NCBI RefSeq assembly: GCF_002160305.1
Contig: NZ_NFKI01000020.1
Coordinates: 1-59,004, forward strand
Direction: 5' to 3'
Source of the DNA: Pseudoflavonifractor sp. An184
Lineage (GTDB): Bacteria > Bacillota > Clostridia > Oscillospirales > Oscillospiraceae
DNA: 59,004 nt
The number at the start of each line of letters is the position of its first letter. Position 1 is the first letter of the stretch. Positions 7,076 through 15,251 of this stretch are shown here, one piece after another. Position numbers and translations under genes: made by a program. The notes below the pieces were generated by a model. That model ran no database searches and had not been told where the DNA came from. It worked only from the letters and a program-made list of their open reading frames with translations.

Positions 7076-9373
7076 TTATTCTTTACTCTCGTCCTCGTCG
7101 GAGGGCTGACTGTCCTCCGGTCTGGGGGCGTCCTCCGCTGTCGGGGGGGCGTTCTCCTCCGCAGCGTCCGGCTCCGGCTGTCCCTCGTCCGGCTGCTCCT
7201 CAGCGGCGGGCTGTCCGCCCTCCGGCTGAGAGCCGTCGGGAGCATGCTCCTCCCCCTCTCCCAGGGGAACGGGGGGCTTGATCTCCTCGCTGACGATGTG
7301 GATGTTCTTGGCGGGGGGCTCGATATCCCCGGGCAGCGGCTTCTTTTTCTCCGACTGCCGGGTGGAGGCGTAGGCGTCCTCCACCAGGGCGGGGTCCCGG
7401 CCCTCGATGATGGCCACCATCTCGCCGCCGGTGATGGTCTCCTTCTCCAGGAGGTAGGCCACCACCTTGTGCATGTCCTCCAGGTTGTCCTGGATGAGGG
7501 CCACAGCGTCCTTGTAGCACTGGTCCAGGATGACCTTGACCTCCTTGTCCATGATGGCCGCCGTCTCCTGGGCGCAGTCCAGGCCGTAGCCGCCGTCCAG
7601 ATACTGGTTGCGGATGGAGCCCAGGGCCATCATGCCGAACTCGTCGCTCATGCCGAACATGGCAACCATGTTCCGGGCGATGTTGGTGGCCTCCTGGATA
7701 TCCTGGGAGGCGCCGTTGGTCATGGTGTGCATGACCACCTCCTCGGCGGCCCGGCCGCCCATGGAGACGGTGATCTTGGCCATGAGCTCTTCCTTGGTGC
7801 GCAGGTTGGTCTTGTCCTCCTCGGGCATGAGCAGGGTGTAGCCCAGAGAGCCCTCGGTGTGGGGGACAATGGTGATCTTTTGCACCGGCTCGGCGTTTTT
7901 CTGCTTGTAGGCCACCATGGCGTGGCCCACCTCGTGATAGGCCACCAGCTTCTTCTCGAACTCGGTGAGCACGGAATTTTTCTTCTCGCTGCCGGCGATG
8001 ACGAACTCGAAGGAGGCCAGCAGGTCCTCCTGGGTCACCAGCCTCCGGCCGTGGCGCACCGCCCGGAGGGCGGCCTCGTTCACCAGGTTGGCCAGGTCGG
8101 CGCCCACGCACCCGGCGGTGGCCAGGGCGATCTTCTTCAGGTCCACGTCCTCGGACAGCTTGATCTTCCGGGTGTGCACCTGGAGGGTGGCCAGGCGGCC
8201 GGCCAGGTTGGGCCGGTCGATGGTGATGCGCCGGTCGAAGCGGCCGGGCCGCAGCAGGGCCTTGTCCAGCACCTCGGGCCGGTTGGTGGCGCCCAGGACG
8301 ATGATGCCCTTGCCGGGGTCAAAGCCGTCCAGCTCGGCCAGCAGCTGGTTCAGGGTCTGCTCCCGCTCGTCGTTGCCGCCCATGCGGTTGTCGCGGGACT
8401 TGCCGATGGTATCGATCTCGTCGATGAAGATGATGCAGGGGGCCATCTTGGCGGCCTCTTTGAACAGATCCCGGACCCGGGCCGCGCCCATGCCCACGAA
8501 CATCTCCACGAAATCGGAGCCGCTGATGGAGAAGAAGGGCACTCCCGCCTCTCCGGCCACCGCCTTGGCCAGCAGGGTCTTGCCGGTGCCCGGCGGGCCC
8601 ACCAGCAGAGCGCCCTTGGGCAGCTTGGCGCCGATCTCGGTGTACTTCTGGGGGTTGTGCAGGATGTCGATGATCTCCTGGAGGGACTCCTTGGCCTCGT
8701 CCTGACCGGCCACGTCCAGGAAGGTGACGCCGGTCTTTTTCTCCACGTAGACCTTGGCGTTGGACTTGCCCAGGTTGCCCATGCCGCCGATGCCGCCCTT
8801 GCCGCCCACGCCCCGGAACAGGAACCAGAACAGGCCCACCATAATGAGAACGGGCAGCACATAGGCCAGGAACAGGTTCAGCAGGTACAGCGAGCTGTCC
8901 ACCGGCTGAGAATAGTAGGACTCGCCGTCCTGATAGTTCAGGTGCTCGTCCAGCAGGTCATTCAGACTATCGTCCGTGAGGCTGTCCGGGCGAATGGTCA
9001 CATACTGGACGGGCTCACTGGGGTCCTGCTGGCGGGTGGGGATGAGAGACTGCATCAGCTCCTGAGTCTGGCTGCTGGTGTCGGACTGTTCACTCTGGGG
9101 CAGCTCCACCTCCACGCCCTCCTTCAGGGTAAAGGTGATCTGACTGCTTTCAATCAGTACAGTTTGAATCTTGTCCTCCACCAGCCACTCCCGAAAGGCG
9201 TTGTAAGGGACCGTGATGGTGTTGGCGTTCTCATAGGAGGACATGCAGCCCCGGAACAGCAGCGTCAGGAACAGGGCCCACAGGACAATGCTCACCAGTC
9301 CGAACGCGTTGCGCCGGTTGTTGCTGCCGCCTCCTCTGTTGGGATTGTTGTTGTTTCTTTTGTCTGGCTTCAA
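7076..9373 (-). CDS. ftsH: ATP-dependent zinc metalloprotease FtsH
   Basis: A 765-residue membrane-anchored AAA protease that degrades membrane and regulatory proteins. An N-terminal helix (about 25-45), an extracytoplasmic domain and a second helix (about 165-190) precede the AAA module: Walker A GPPGTGKT near 258-265, Walker B IIFIDEID and an SRH with RPGRFDRR. The M41 peptidase has HEVGH near 480, where most homologues have HEAGH. The acidic proline-rich tail of about 80 residues is longer than usual. The start is TTG at 9373, preceded by GGAGG; no ATG lies nearby. It is monocistronic with its own promoter and terminator. Confidence 0.95.
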   Translation of the reverse strand: MKPDKRNNNNPNRGGGSNNRRNAFGLVSIVLWALFLTLLFRGCMSSYENANTITVPYNAFREWLVEDKIQTVLIESSQITFTLKEGVEVELPQSEQSDTSSQTQELMQSLIPTRQQDPSEPVQYVTIRPDSLTDDSLNDLLDEHLNYQDGESYYSQPVDSSLYLLNLFLAYVLPVLIMVGLFWFLFRGVGGKGGIGGMGNLGKSNAKVYVEKKTGVTFLDVAGQDEAKESLQEIIDILHNPQKYTEIGAKLPKGALLVGPPGTGKTLLAKAVAGEAGVPFFSISGSDFVEMFVGMGAARVRDLFKEAAKMAPCIIFIDEIDTIGKSRDNRMGGNDEREQTLNQLLAELDGFDPGKGIIVLGATNRPEVLDKALLRPGRFDRRITIDRPNLAGRLATLQVHTRKIKLSEDVDLKKIALATAGCVGADLANLVNEAALRAVRHGRRLVTQEDLLASFEFVIAGSEKKNSVLTEFEKKLVAYHEVGHAMVAYKQKNAEPVQKITIVPHTEGSLGYTLLMPEEDKTNLRTKEELMAKITVSMGGRAAEEVVMHTMTNGASQDIQEATNIARNMVAMFGMSDEFGMMALGSIRNQYLDGGYGLDCAQETAAIMDKEVKVILDQCYKDAVALIQDNLEDMHKVVAYLLEKETITGGEMVAIIEGRDPALVEDAYASTRQSEKKKPLPGDIEPPAKNIHIVSEEIKPPVPLGEGEEHAPDGSQPEGGQPAAEEQPDEGQPEPDAAEENAPPTAEDAPRPEDSQPSDEDESKE

Positions 9374-9477
9374 GGGAGAATACCTCCGTCAAATCTGCAA
9401 AACAGAAATTCCATGGACCCGGGCACGGGAAAATCCCTGTGCCGCCGCGTCTTTGCGGGCGGGTCCAAGTCTTTTAT

Positions 9478-9506
9478 ACTATAACACACTATCCCTTTAA
9501 AAACAA
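9478..9506 (-). promoter_or_regulatory. Promoter of ftsH
   Basis: On the minus strand, TTGTTT (9501-9506), a 17-bp spacer and TATAGT (9478-9483). The start codon is about 105 bp downstream. Confidence 0.6.
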
Positions 9507-9579
9507 GAAATCGGGCTGTAAACTTTCTGTGAAAGTGAAGGGGTAAACGATTGGGCGTACCTTTGTGCAGGGACAGTGG

Positions 9580-9615
9580 GGCCCGGAGAGGGGCAAAACA
9601 GCTCCTCTCCGGGCC
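9580..9615. other. Strong hairpin downstream of the nuclease gene
   Basis: GGCCCGGAGAGG pairs perfectly with CCTCTCCGGGCC. On the minus strand it follows the nuclease stop codon but lacks a T-run, so it may be a transcript-stabilising stem and not a terminator. Confidence 0.5.
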
Positions 9616-9649
9616 CGGTTGGCACTGATTTTGATGGGTGCTCCCCCGC

Positions 9650-10561
9650 TCAGGGCTTGCACGTCCCGCAGGGGGAGTACCCCTGGTCCAGGAGGGACTG
9701 GCGGGAGCCGGTGTAGTCCTGGCGGTTGGCGGGGTTCATGTTCTCCACCCCGGAGCAGTCGGGCAGGTGGAATTTTTTCGAGTTGGTATTGAGCACGTAG
9801 TGCTGCTCCGTCTCCCCGCCGGCCTGCCCGCCGGAGGAGGCGGTACCGGAGCTCTGGGGCTCCTCCCCGTCCAGCCAGCTCTCCCCGGTGGCGTAGTCGA
9901 TGGCAATACCCGGCTGGTTGTTGTAGCAGTAGACATGGAAGCACACGCCCTCGCCGCCGTCCTCCACCGAGAGGGCCTCCAGTTCCACCCCACGGGCCAC
10001 CAGCTCCGTGCCGGAGAACACCGGGGTCACCCGGTAGAGCACGTGGTTCCCCGTCTCCTTCACGTAGTCGGCCACCAGATTTTCAAAGGGGAGCATCCCC
10101 TCCACATTCAGGTACCGGGTGCCGGTAATCAGGTTCTCCTCGTTGGCGTTCTCCCCGGTGAGCTGGAACCCGATGAGGTGGCAGCGGTTGTAGAGGTAGC
10201 CCCCGTCCACCAGCTCGGTGTCGTACTTGGCGGTCTGCCAGCCGGAGGGTTTTACGCTGCTGATGGACTCCCGGTCCTCAGTGGGCATGGTGTCCAGCCC
10301 CACGCTGGCCCAGGCCGTGCCGCACCGGCCCAGGGCGTCCAGGGGGCTGTACTCCTCAAAGCCCTGGGCGGCCTGGTCCAGCTCCTCCTGGGTAAAGTCG
10401 GGCTGGTTGTCGCTGAGTACCACATAGGGCTCGCCGGAGAAGGCCGGCAGGTCCTCCAGAGAGAAGGAGGTCTGGGTCCCCCCGGGCGCAGCCCCGCAGG
10501 CGGACAGGAGCAGGCACAGGAGCAGAAACAGGGACAGGGAAACTTGCTGGATACGCTTCAT
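9650..10561 (-). CDS. Secreted DNA/RNA non-specific endonuclease lipoprotein
   Basis: A 303-residue protein. The signal peptide ends in a lipobox, LLLSACG, so it is probably membrane-anchored outside the cell. The middle (about 40-200) is a NUC1/EndA-type nuclease with YNRCHLIGFQL, the counterpart of the DRGH catalytic motif, then NLITGTRYLNV. The last 50 residues (NTNSKKFHLPDC...GTC) resemble the Ada-type metal-binding module often attached to such nucleases. The ATG at 10561 is preferred: it has GGAG upstream and overlaps the previous stop as ATGA. Longer in-frame openings upstream are shadow. Likely role: nutrient scavenging or DNA uptake and processing. Confidence 0.85.
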   Translation of the reverse strand: MKRIQQVSLSLFLLLCLLLSACGAAPGGTQTSFSLEDLPAFSGEPYVVLSDNQPDFTQEELDQAAQGFEEYSPLDALGRCGTAWASVGLDTMPTEDRESISSVKPSGWQTAKYDTELVDGGYLYNRCHLIGFQLTGENANEENLITGTRYLNVEGMLPFENLVADYVKETGNHVLYRVTPVFSGTELVARGVELEALSVEDGGEGVCFHVYCYNNQPGIAIDYATGESWLDGEEPQSSGTASSGGQAGGETEQHYVLNTNSKKFHLPDCSGVENMNPANRQDYTGSRQSLLDQGYSPCGTCKP

Positions 10562-10962
10562 CGCTGGTAAATCTCCTTTGTAATCACGTCGTGGGAAGAT
10601 CCGGGAAATTCCGTCCGGCCGGTCAGGGTCCAGCCCTCCGGGGGCAGAGCGATCCTCCGGTCGGAGGGGTAGTGCCGGTTCCACCGGTAGAGGATGAGCC
10701 TCTCCGCCCGCTCCAGGGCGGGGCTTGGGCCGGTGAGCTCCAGAAAGCACAGGTCCTCCGGACCCGCCTGGGTCCAGGGCTCCTCCGCCGTGCGGATGTG
10801 TCCGGCCTCCTGGGGGAACAGGGGGCGGGAGTAGGGCTCCACCCAGAGGGTGCATTCCCTGGCCTGCGTCAGCAGGTCGGCGGACACCGCCCGGTCCCGG
10901 CTCTGCCGGCGGCGGTTGAAGGACAGGCCGCCCCGGTCGTCCACACAGAATGCGAGGGTCAC
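10558..10962 (-). CDS. Conserved hypothetical protein coupled to the nuclease
   Basis: About 134 residues beginning VTLAFCVDDRGGLSFNRRRQSRDRAV. The DDRxG...FNxRRQSRD pattern is one I associate with a small Firmicutes family of unknown function, often near secreted nucleases. An ATG at 10968 directly abuts AGGAGGG, so the in-frame GTG at 10962, with a six-base spacing, is the better start. Its TGA overlaps the start of the nuclease lipoprotein gene, implying translational coupling. It has no signal peptide or membrane segment. Function unknown. Confidence 0.7.
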   Translation of the reverse strand: MTLAFCVDDRGGLSFNRRRQSRDRAVSADLLTQARECTLWVEPYSRPLFPQEAGHIRTAEEPWTQAGPEDLCFLELTGPSPALERAERLILYRWNRHYPSDRRIALPPEGWTLTGRTEFPGSSHDVITKEIYQR

Positions 10963-10998
10963 GGTCATCCCTCCTGGTACAAATGTTTGAGTGGTATC

Positions 10999-11027
10999 AG
11001 TATACCATCCCCGGGGCGGATTGGCAA
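10999..11027 (-). promoter_or_regulatory. Promoter of the hypothetical-nuclease operon
   Basis: On the minus strand, TTGCCA (11022-11027), a 17-bp spacer and TATACT (10999-11004). Confidence 0.7.
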
Positions 11028-11168
11028 GGTTTTCTTGGGGCGGTCTCGTCCGCCTCCCCTTGACGGGAGGGTCCGGGACCGGTATGCTCAAAAAAACGGA
11101 ATCTGTTTGCAGCACCGCCCTCCCCCGGTGCGTATATAGGGGCAGAGAGACACAAAGGAGGGATCGAG

Positions 11169-11729
11169 ATGGACGACCAGGCGTTGATCCGGGCGCTTCA
11201 GGCCGGAGAGCGCGCCGCCCTGCGCCGGACCATGGAGGTCTACGCCGGCTACACGTCGGCGGTGCTGGGCAACACCCTGCGGGGGCAGGCCAGCCGGGAG
11301 GACCTGGAGGAGCTGCTGTCCGACGTGTTCCTGTCCCTGTGGCGGAGCCGGGAGGGGCTGGACCCGGAGAAGTCCCTGAAATCCTGGCTGGCGGCGGTGG
11401 CCCGGAACCGGGCGGTGGACTTTCTCCGCCGGAAAAGGGAGACCCACCCGGTGCCCGACGGCCTCCCCGACCCCGCCCCCGGCCCGGAGGAGCAGGCGGA
11501 GCGGCGGGAGGCGGAGGAGCGGCTGCGGGCCCTGGTGGAGGACATGGAGGAGCCCGACCGCACATTGTTTCTCCGGTACTACTATGAGGAGGAGCCGCTG
11601 GACCAGGTGTGCCGGGACCTGAAGATGCGCCCGTCCACCGCCCGGTCCCGGCTGTGCCGGGGGCGCAGGAAGCTGAAGGAGCGTCTGACCCAGGAAGGAG
11701 GGATGCTGGATGCGCAGTCACATCCATGA
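11169..11729 (+). CDS. RNA polymerase sigma factor, ECF (sigma-70) family
   Basis: A 186-residue protein with sigma region 2 (about 20-90: DLEELLSDVFLSLWR, then WLAAVARNRAVDFLRRKR) and region 4 (about 120-180: DRTLFLRYYYEEEPLDQVC, then RPSTARSRLCRGRRKLKERL). Start ATG is preceded by AAAGGAGGG. The 3' end overlaps the next gene by 20 bp, typical of an ECF sigma with its membrane-bound regulator. It is transcribed divergently from the nuclease operon. A good target for this sigma factor is its own promoter, but no -35/-10 pair could be assigned with confidence. Confidence 0.9.
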   Translation: MDDQALIRALQAGERAALRRTMEVYAGYTSAVLGNTLRGQASREDLEELLSDVFLSLWRSREGLDPEKSLKSWLAAVARNRAVDFLRRKRETHPVPDGLPDPAPGPEEQAERREAEERLRALVEDMEEPDRTLFLRYYYEEEPLDQVCRDLKMRPSTARSRLCRGRRKLKERLTQEGGMLDAQSHP

Positions 11730-13233
11730 GCTGTGGGAGGACCTGGAGCTGTCCCCCCAGTACCCGGAGCCCGGCCTGGACCGGGTCATGGACCGGGTGA
11801 TGGACCAGATTAAGGCGGAGGAGCCGGAACTCCCGGCCAGCCAGACCAGAAGGAGGAGACCCATGCACAAGAAGAAACTATTGCTGTCCCTGGCGGCCGC
11901 CCTGGTGGTGCTCACCGGGTCGGCGGTGGCGGTGGGGAACCATCTGGGTCTTCTGGATGTGTTTTTTAAAGGGGACACCAGCGGACTGGAGCCCTATGTC
12001 CAGACGGAACTGGGCAGTGCGGAAAACGAGGACTTCCGCTTTACCGTGGACAGCGCCTACTACGACGGTATGAACGTGTACGCCACCGTCACCATTGAAG
12101 GCCTGAATGAGGAAGCGGTGGACGATTTGATGCACAGCCGCTCCGACGGGGAGTTCCACCGGGAGATGTGGGGGGACGAGATGGCGGAGCACCTGATGGA
12201 GACAGGCGGCACCGGGCCGGACACCATTATGTGCAACCAGCGGGAAGTTGTCGAGACCGCCGGTGTATACAACGGCGGCAGCATGGGCGCCAATCAAATC
12301 TCCAGCACGCAGACTGCCCGCTGCTTGAAGGTGGATGTGGGCTTCCGGGAGTGGATGGGAGCCATGGATACTCCCCTGGAGCTGTGGGTGGGCTTCATGG
12401 GCCGGGAGTATTCCGTGGAAATCCCCCTGGATACCGTGGTGGGCTCCGCACATCTGGAACCAAACCAGGAATTTTTGTTCAATCCCCTTACGGATCAACG
12501 GGCCATTTTGACCGAGGTCACCCTCACCCCCACCCAGCTGTACTATGAAATCCAGACCGTGGGGGAGATGAAAACGGATACGGGCTGGGACGTGATGGAT
12601 GGCCGCTTTGTGCTGAAAATGAAGGACGGCTCCCTGATTACCTCATCCCAGCTGCACGGTCTTCCTAGCGGAGGAAAAAATGGCTGGGATGACGGAGAAT
12701 TTGCCTACGGAGTGGAGTTCCACAAGGTGCGGTTCTCCGACGTGAGCGAGGTGGAGGCCATCATTTTCGGGGACACAGAATTTCCCCTGGATGGCTCCGA
12801 GCCCACCCTTGCGGATGAGAGCCAACGCTTCTACCCCTTCTATGTCCCCCGGTACGACGAGAACGGGCCGTGGTGCACCGATGTGGAGGCCTTGTGCCGG
12901 GGCCTGGGGGCGGAGTATATCTGGGATGAGGACACCCAGACTGCCACCGCCACCTACCGGGACGTGACTATTCAGATGACTGTGGGCAGCAGCCAAGTCC
13001 TGGTGAACGGGAAACCCGTTGAGCTGACCGGCAGCATATGGGACGAGGAACTCCAGGATTGGATCGATGATGTTCCCCTGCCCATCGCGCGGGAGGACGG
13101 GATGCTCCTTGCCCCCACCTACTTGTTCTACAACTGGAGCGCTATCGGAGATACATGGGACGTCAGTATCAGCTATCTCCATGTGGACGGTCAAGTCAAC
13201 CAAGACCCCGACCGGTTAGTGGTCCTCCCCTAA
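11710..13233 (+). CDS. Membrane-anchored DUF4179-like putative anti-sigma partner
   Basis: A 507-residue protein. A cytoplasmic stretch of about 50 residues (MRSHIHELWEDLELS...) is followed by one transmembrane helix (about 55-75) and a large outside region, the topology of anti-sigma factors partnered with ECF sigmas. The proximal outside part resembles DUF4179. The last 120 residues (TATATYRDVTIQMTVGS, VLVNGKPVEL, then PTYLFY) look like a copper-amine-oxidase N-terminal (stalk) domain, common in clostridial surface proteins. Start ATG 11710 lies inside the sigma gene with GGAGGG eight bases upstream. Anti-sigma function is inferred from position and topology; a ZAS zinc motif is not obvious. 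Confidence 0.75.
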   Translation: MRSHIHELWEDLELSPQYPEPGLDRVMDRVMDQIKAEEPELPASQTRRRRPMHKKKLLLSLAAALVVLTGSAVAVGNHLGLLDVFFKGDTSGLEPYVQTELGSAENEDFRFTVDSAYYDGMNVYATVTIEGLNEEAVDDLMHSRSDGEFHREMWGDEMAEHLMETGGTGPDTIMCNQREVVETAGVYNGGSMGANQISSTQTARCLKVDVGFREWMGAMDTPLELWVGFMGREYSVEIPLDTVVGSAHLEPNQEFLFNPLTDQRAILTEVTLTPTQLYYEIQTVGEMKTDTGWDVMDGRFVLKMKDGSLITSSQLHGLPSGGKNGWDDGEFAYGVEFHKVRFSDVSEVEAIIFGDTEFPLDGSEPTLADESQRFYPFYVPRYDENGPWCTDVEALCRGLGAEYIWDEDTQTATATYRDVTIQMTVGSSQVLVNGKPVELTGSIWDEELQDWIDDVPLPIAREDGMLLAPTYLFYNWSAIGDTWDVSISYLHVDGQVNQDPDRLVVLP

Positions 13234-13249
13234 CTGTATACAGACGAAG

Positions 13250-13281
13250 CCCCCGGGCCGCTGGCCCGGGGGCAGTTTTAT
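13250..13281. terminator. Shared terminator between convergent genes
   Basis: GCCCCCGGGCC / GGCCCGGGGGC with a GCT loop, then AGTTTTA, between the sigma partner gene and the MATE gene. Confidence 0.75.
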
Positions 13282-14624
13282 GTGGCGGAGGCGGTTTTCC
13301 AGTGCTTCTTCCAGAAGCGCAGGAGCAGGAGCCCGGCCAGAATCCCCGCCAGCAGAGAGCTCCCCGCGAAGTTCAGCCAGATGCCGGTGAGCCCGAAGGG
13401 GGACAGGGCGGCCAGCAGCAGAACCGGGAAGATCAGGGCGGTGGAGATGGAGATGAGGGAGGCCTCCCCCGCCCGCTCCAGGGCGGTCATAAAGCTCTGA
13501 CAGGCGAAGGAGAACCACCGGGTCACATAGGTGAAGGCAAACAGCTGGATGGCCAGCCGGGCGGTGGCCAGGAAGCCCTCGTCCATCCCGGACAGGAACA
13601 GGGCGGTGATCTGATCGGGGAACAGGAACATGACCACCGCGGACAGCAGAGAGATGACGGCGGCGGCGGAGAAGCAGTACTTCTCAATGGCCAGGATGCG
13701 GCCCTTGCTGCCCGCCCCCCAGTTGTAGCTGACGGCGGGCTGGAGGGAGTCGCAGCAGCCGTACATGAGGGGCTGAATGAGGCCGTCCACATACATGAGG
13801 ATGCCGTAAATGGACACGGCGTTCTGTCCCCCCACCCGCAGCAGCACCGCGTTCATGATGATGGAGGTGACACGGCCGGAGATATTGTTCAGGAAGTTGG
13901 GGCTGCCGCAGGCCACGATCTGCTTCACCATGGGCACGGAGAATCTGGGCCGGCAGAACTTCAGCTGCAGCTTCCCCCGGGCAAAGGGGTACAGGGCGAT
14001 GGCCACGCAGGCGATCATGCCCAGGGAGGAGGCCAGGGCCGCCGCCCAGATGCCCCATTTCAGCACCGCCAGCAGGAAAAACTCCAGCACGGCGGTGAGA
14101 ATGGACATGAGGATGTTCAGCCACATGCTCATGCGGATCTTGCCGCAGATGCGCAGATAGTTGTCCGAGGCAAAGATAATGGTGGTAAGGGGGGAGAGCA
14201 GGGCGTACACCCGCAGGTACTGCACCGCCAGCGCGGCCAGCTCCGGCTCCGCCCCCAGCAGCTGAAAGAGGAGGGGTGCGGCGAAGAACAGCACCGCCCC
14301 GATGAGGGCCCCCGTCCCCACGATCATCAGACAGGCGCAGGTAAAAATATTGTTGGCCGCCTTCTCCTCCTTCTGACCCAGCCGCACCGAGATGGGCACG
14401 GCGGAGCCCACGCCGATGAGGTCGGCCAGGGCAAAGTTGATGATGACAAAGGGCATGGCCAGGTTGATGGCGGCGAAGGCGGTGTCCCCCAGCACCTGGC
14501 CCACCAGAATGCCGTCAATGAGCTGATAGAGGGCGGAGGCCAGCATGCCGATGGCCCCCGGCAGGGCCGCGAGCACAAAGAGTTTGCCGGGCGGGGTTTT
14601 GGCAAATAGCGTGTTGTGGTCCAT
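13278..14624 (-). CDS. MATE-family efflux transporter
   Basis: A 448-residue protein with about 12 hydrophobic helices in two similar halves, characteristic of MATE cation-coupled drug/metabolite exporters. It carries the N-terminal MATE patterns ALPGAIGMLASALYQLIDGI and FAAINLAMP. It starts eight bases after the stop of the MarR gene with no strong site of its own, implying translational coupling to the regulator. It is probably derepressed when MarR binds a ligand; the substrate is unknown. Confidence 0.9.
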   Translation of the reverse strand: MDHNTLFAKTPPGKLFVLAALPGAIGMLASALYQLIDGILVGQVLGDTAFAAINLAMPFVIINFALADLIGVGSAVPISVRLGQKEEKAANNIFTCACLMIVGTGALIGAVLFFAAPLLFQLLGAEPELAALAVQYLRVYALLSPLTTIIFASDNYLRICGKIRMSMWLNILMSILTAVLEFFLLAVLKWGIWAAALASSLGMIACVAIALYPFARGKLQLKFCRPRFSVPMVKQIVACGSPNFLNNISGRVTSIIMNAVLLRVGGQNAVSIYGILMYVDGLIQPLMYGCCDSLQPAVSYNWGAGSKGRILAIEKYCFSAAAVISLLSAVVMFLFPDQITALFLSGMDEGFLATARLAIQLFAFTYVTRWFSFACQSFMTALERAGEASLISISTALIFPVLLLAALSPFGLTGIWLNFAGSSLLAGILAGLLLLRFWKKHWKTASAT

Positions 14625-14631
14625 ATTGCGT

Positions 14632-15090
14632 CTATTTCAACTCCGTTCGATCAAAAATTTCCCGTTGAAATTCCTGGGTCATGTTCCGGGTCAGCACCTC
14701 AACGGCCTTTACAAATTCCGAGGAGTACTCCCCCAGGGTGCGGGATATGGCCCGCTCCTCCGCCTGATAGATGGGCCGGAGCACCTTTTGGGCATAGGCC
14801 CGCCCGGCGGCGGTGAGGGTGATGTTTTTCTCCCGGGAGTGCCCGCTGGGGACCAGAGAGAGGTAGCCCGCGTCTGTGTACTCCTTGACAATGGTGTTGA
14901 TGGTGGTCTTTGGGATCAGAAGCTCCTCAGCCAGCTGCTTCTGGGAACAGGGCGGGCCGTTGTCCAGGGTGTACAGCAGCGAGAGGGCGTTCTCCTTCAC
15001 CCCCAGGCGGCGGGCCGCCAGATAGTACAGGCCGTCTATCTTGTTGCAGCAGACGTAAAAGCGGTCCAAAAACGACCGGCTGGATTCCAT
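14632..15090 (-). CDS. MarR-family transcriptional regulator
   Basis: A 152-residue winged-helix regulator: KQLAEELLIPKTTINTIVKEYTDAG is the helix-turn-helix and SREKNITLT the wing. The ATG at 15096 directly follows GAGGAGGG with no spacing, so the in-frame ATG at 15090 (six-base spacing) is preferred. It is first gene of a two-gene operon with the MATE pump, the classic arrangement for a self-repressing regulator of efflux. Its own promoter carries a repeated nonamer (see 15114-15165). Confidence 0.88.
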   Translation of the reverse strand: MESSRSFLDRFYVCCNKIDGLYYLAARRLGVKENALSLLYTLDNGPPCSQKQLAEELLIPKTTINTIVKEYTDAGYLSLVPSGHSREKNITLTAAGRAYAQKVLRPIYQAEERAISRTLGEYSSEFVKAVEVLTRNMTQEFQREIFDRTELK

Positions 15091-15113
15091 CGCCATCCCT
15101 CCTCAGACAGATA

Positions 15114-15165
15114 ATTCGGATTCGTACCAGTACAGGATTATAGTACGGATTCGGATTAAAGTCAA
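15114..15165 (-). promoter_or_regulatory. marR-MATE promoter with candidate MarR operator
   Basis: On the minus strand, TTGACT (15160-15165), a 17-bp spacer and a perfect TATAAT (15137-15142). The nonamer ATTCGGATT (plus strand) occurs at 15149-15157, inside the spacer, and again at 15114-15122 downstream of the -10. Repeats placed to block polymerase suggest the MarR binding sites. Confidence 0.7.
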
Positions 15166-15183
15166 GAGGGATTTTCAAACCGG

Positions 15184-15213
15184 TTGCGCCCTCCCCGCCT
15201 CCCGTGCTATACT
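15184..15213 (+). promoter_or_regulatory. Promoter of the panE-like operon
   Basis: TTGCGC (15184-15189), an 18-bp spacer and TATACT (15208-15213), 38 bp before the start codon. Confidence 0.55.
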
Positions 15214-15251
15214 GGGAGGCAGAAACTGACATTGGCAAGGAGCGCGTATCC

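Noticed and set aside
7244-9484. A 746-codon frame antisense to ftsH
   Set aside because: High-GC antisense shadow rich in His, Gly and Leu with no family features; ftsH on the other strand is unmistakable.
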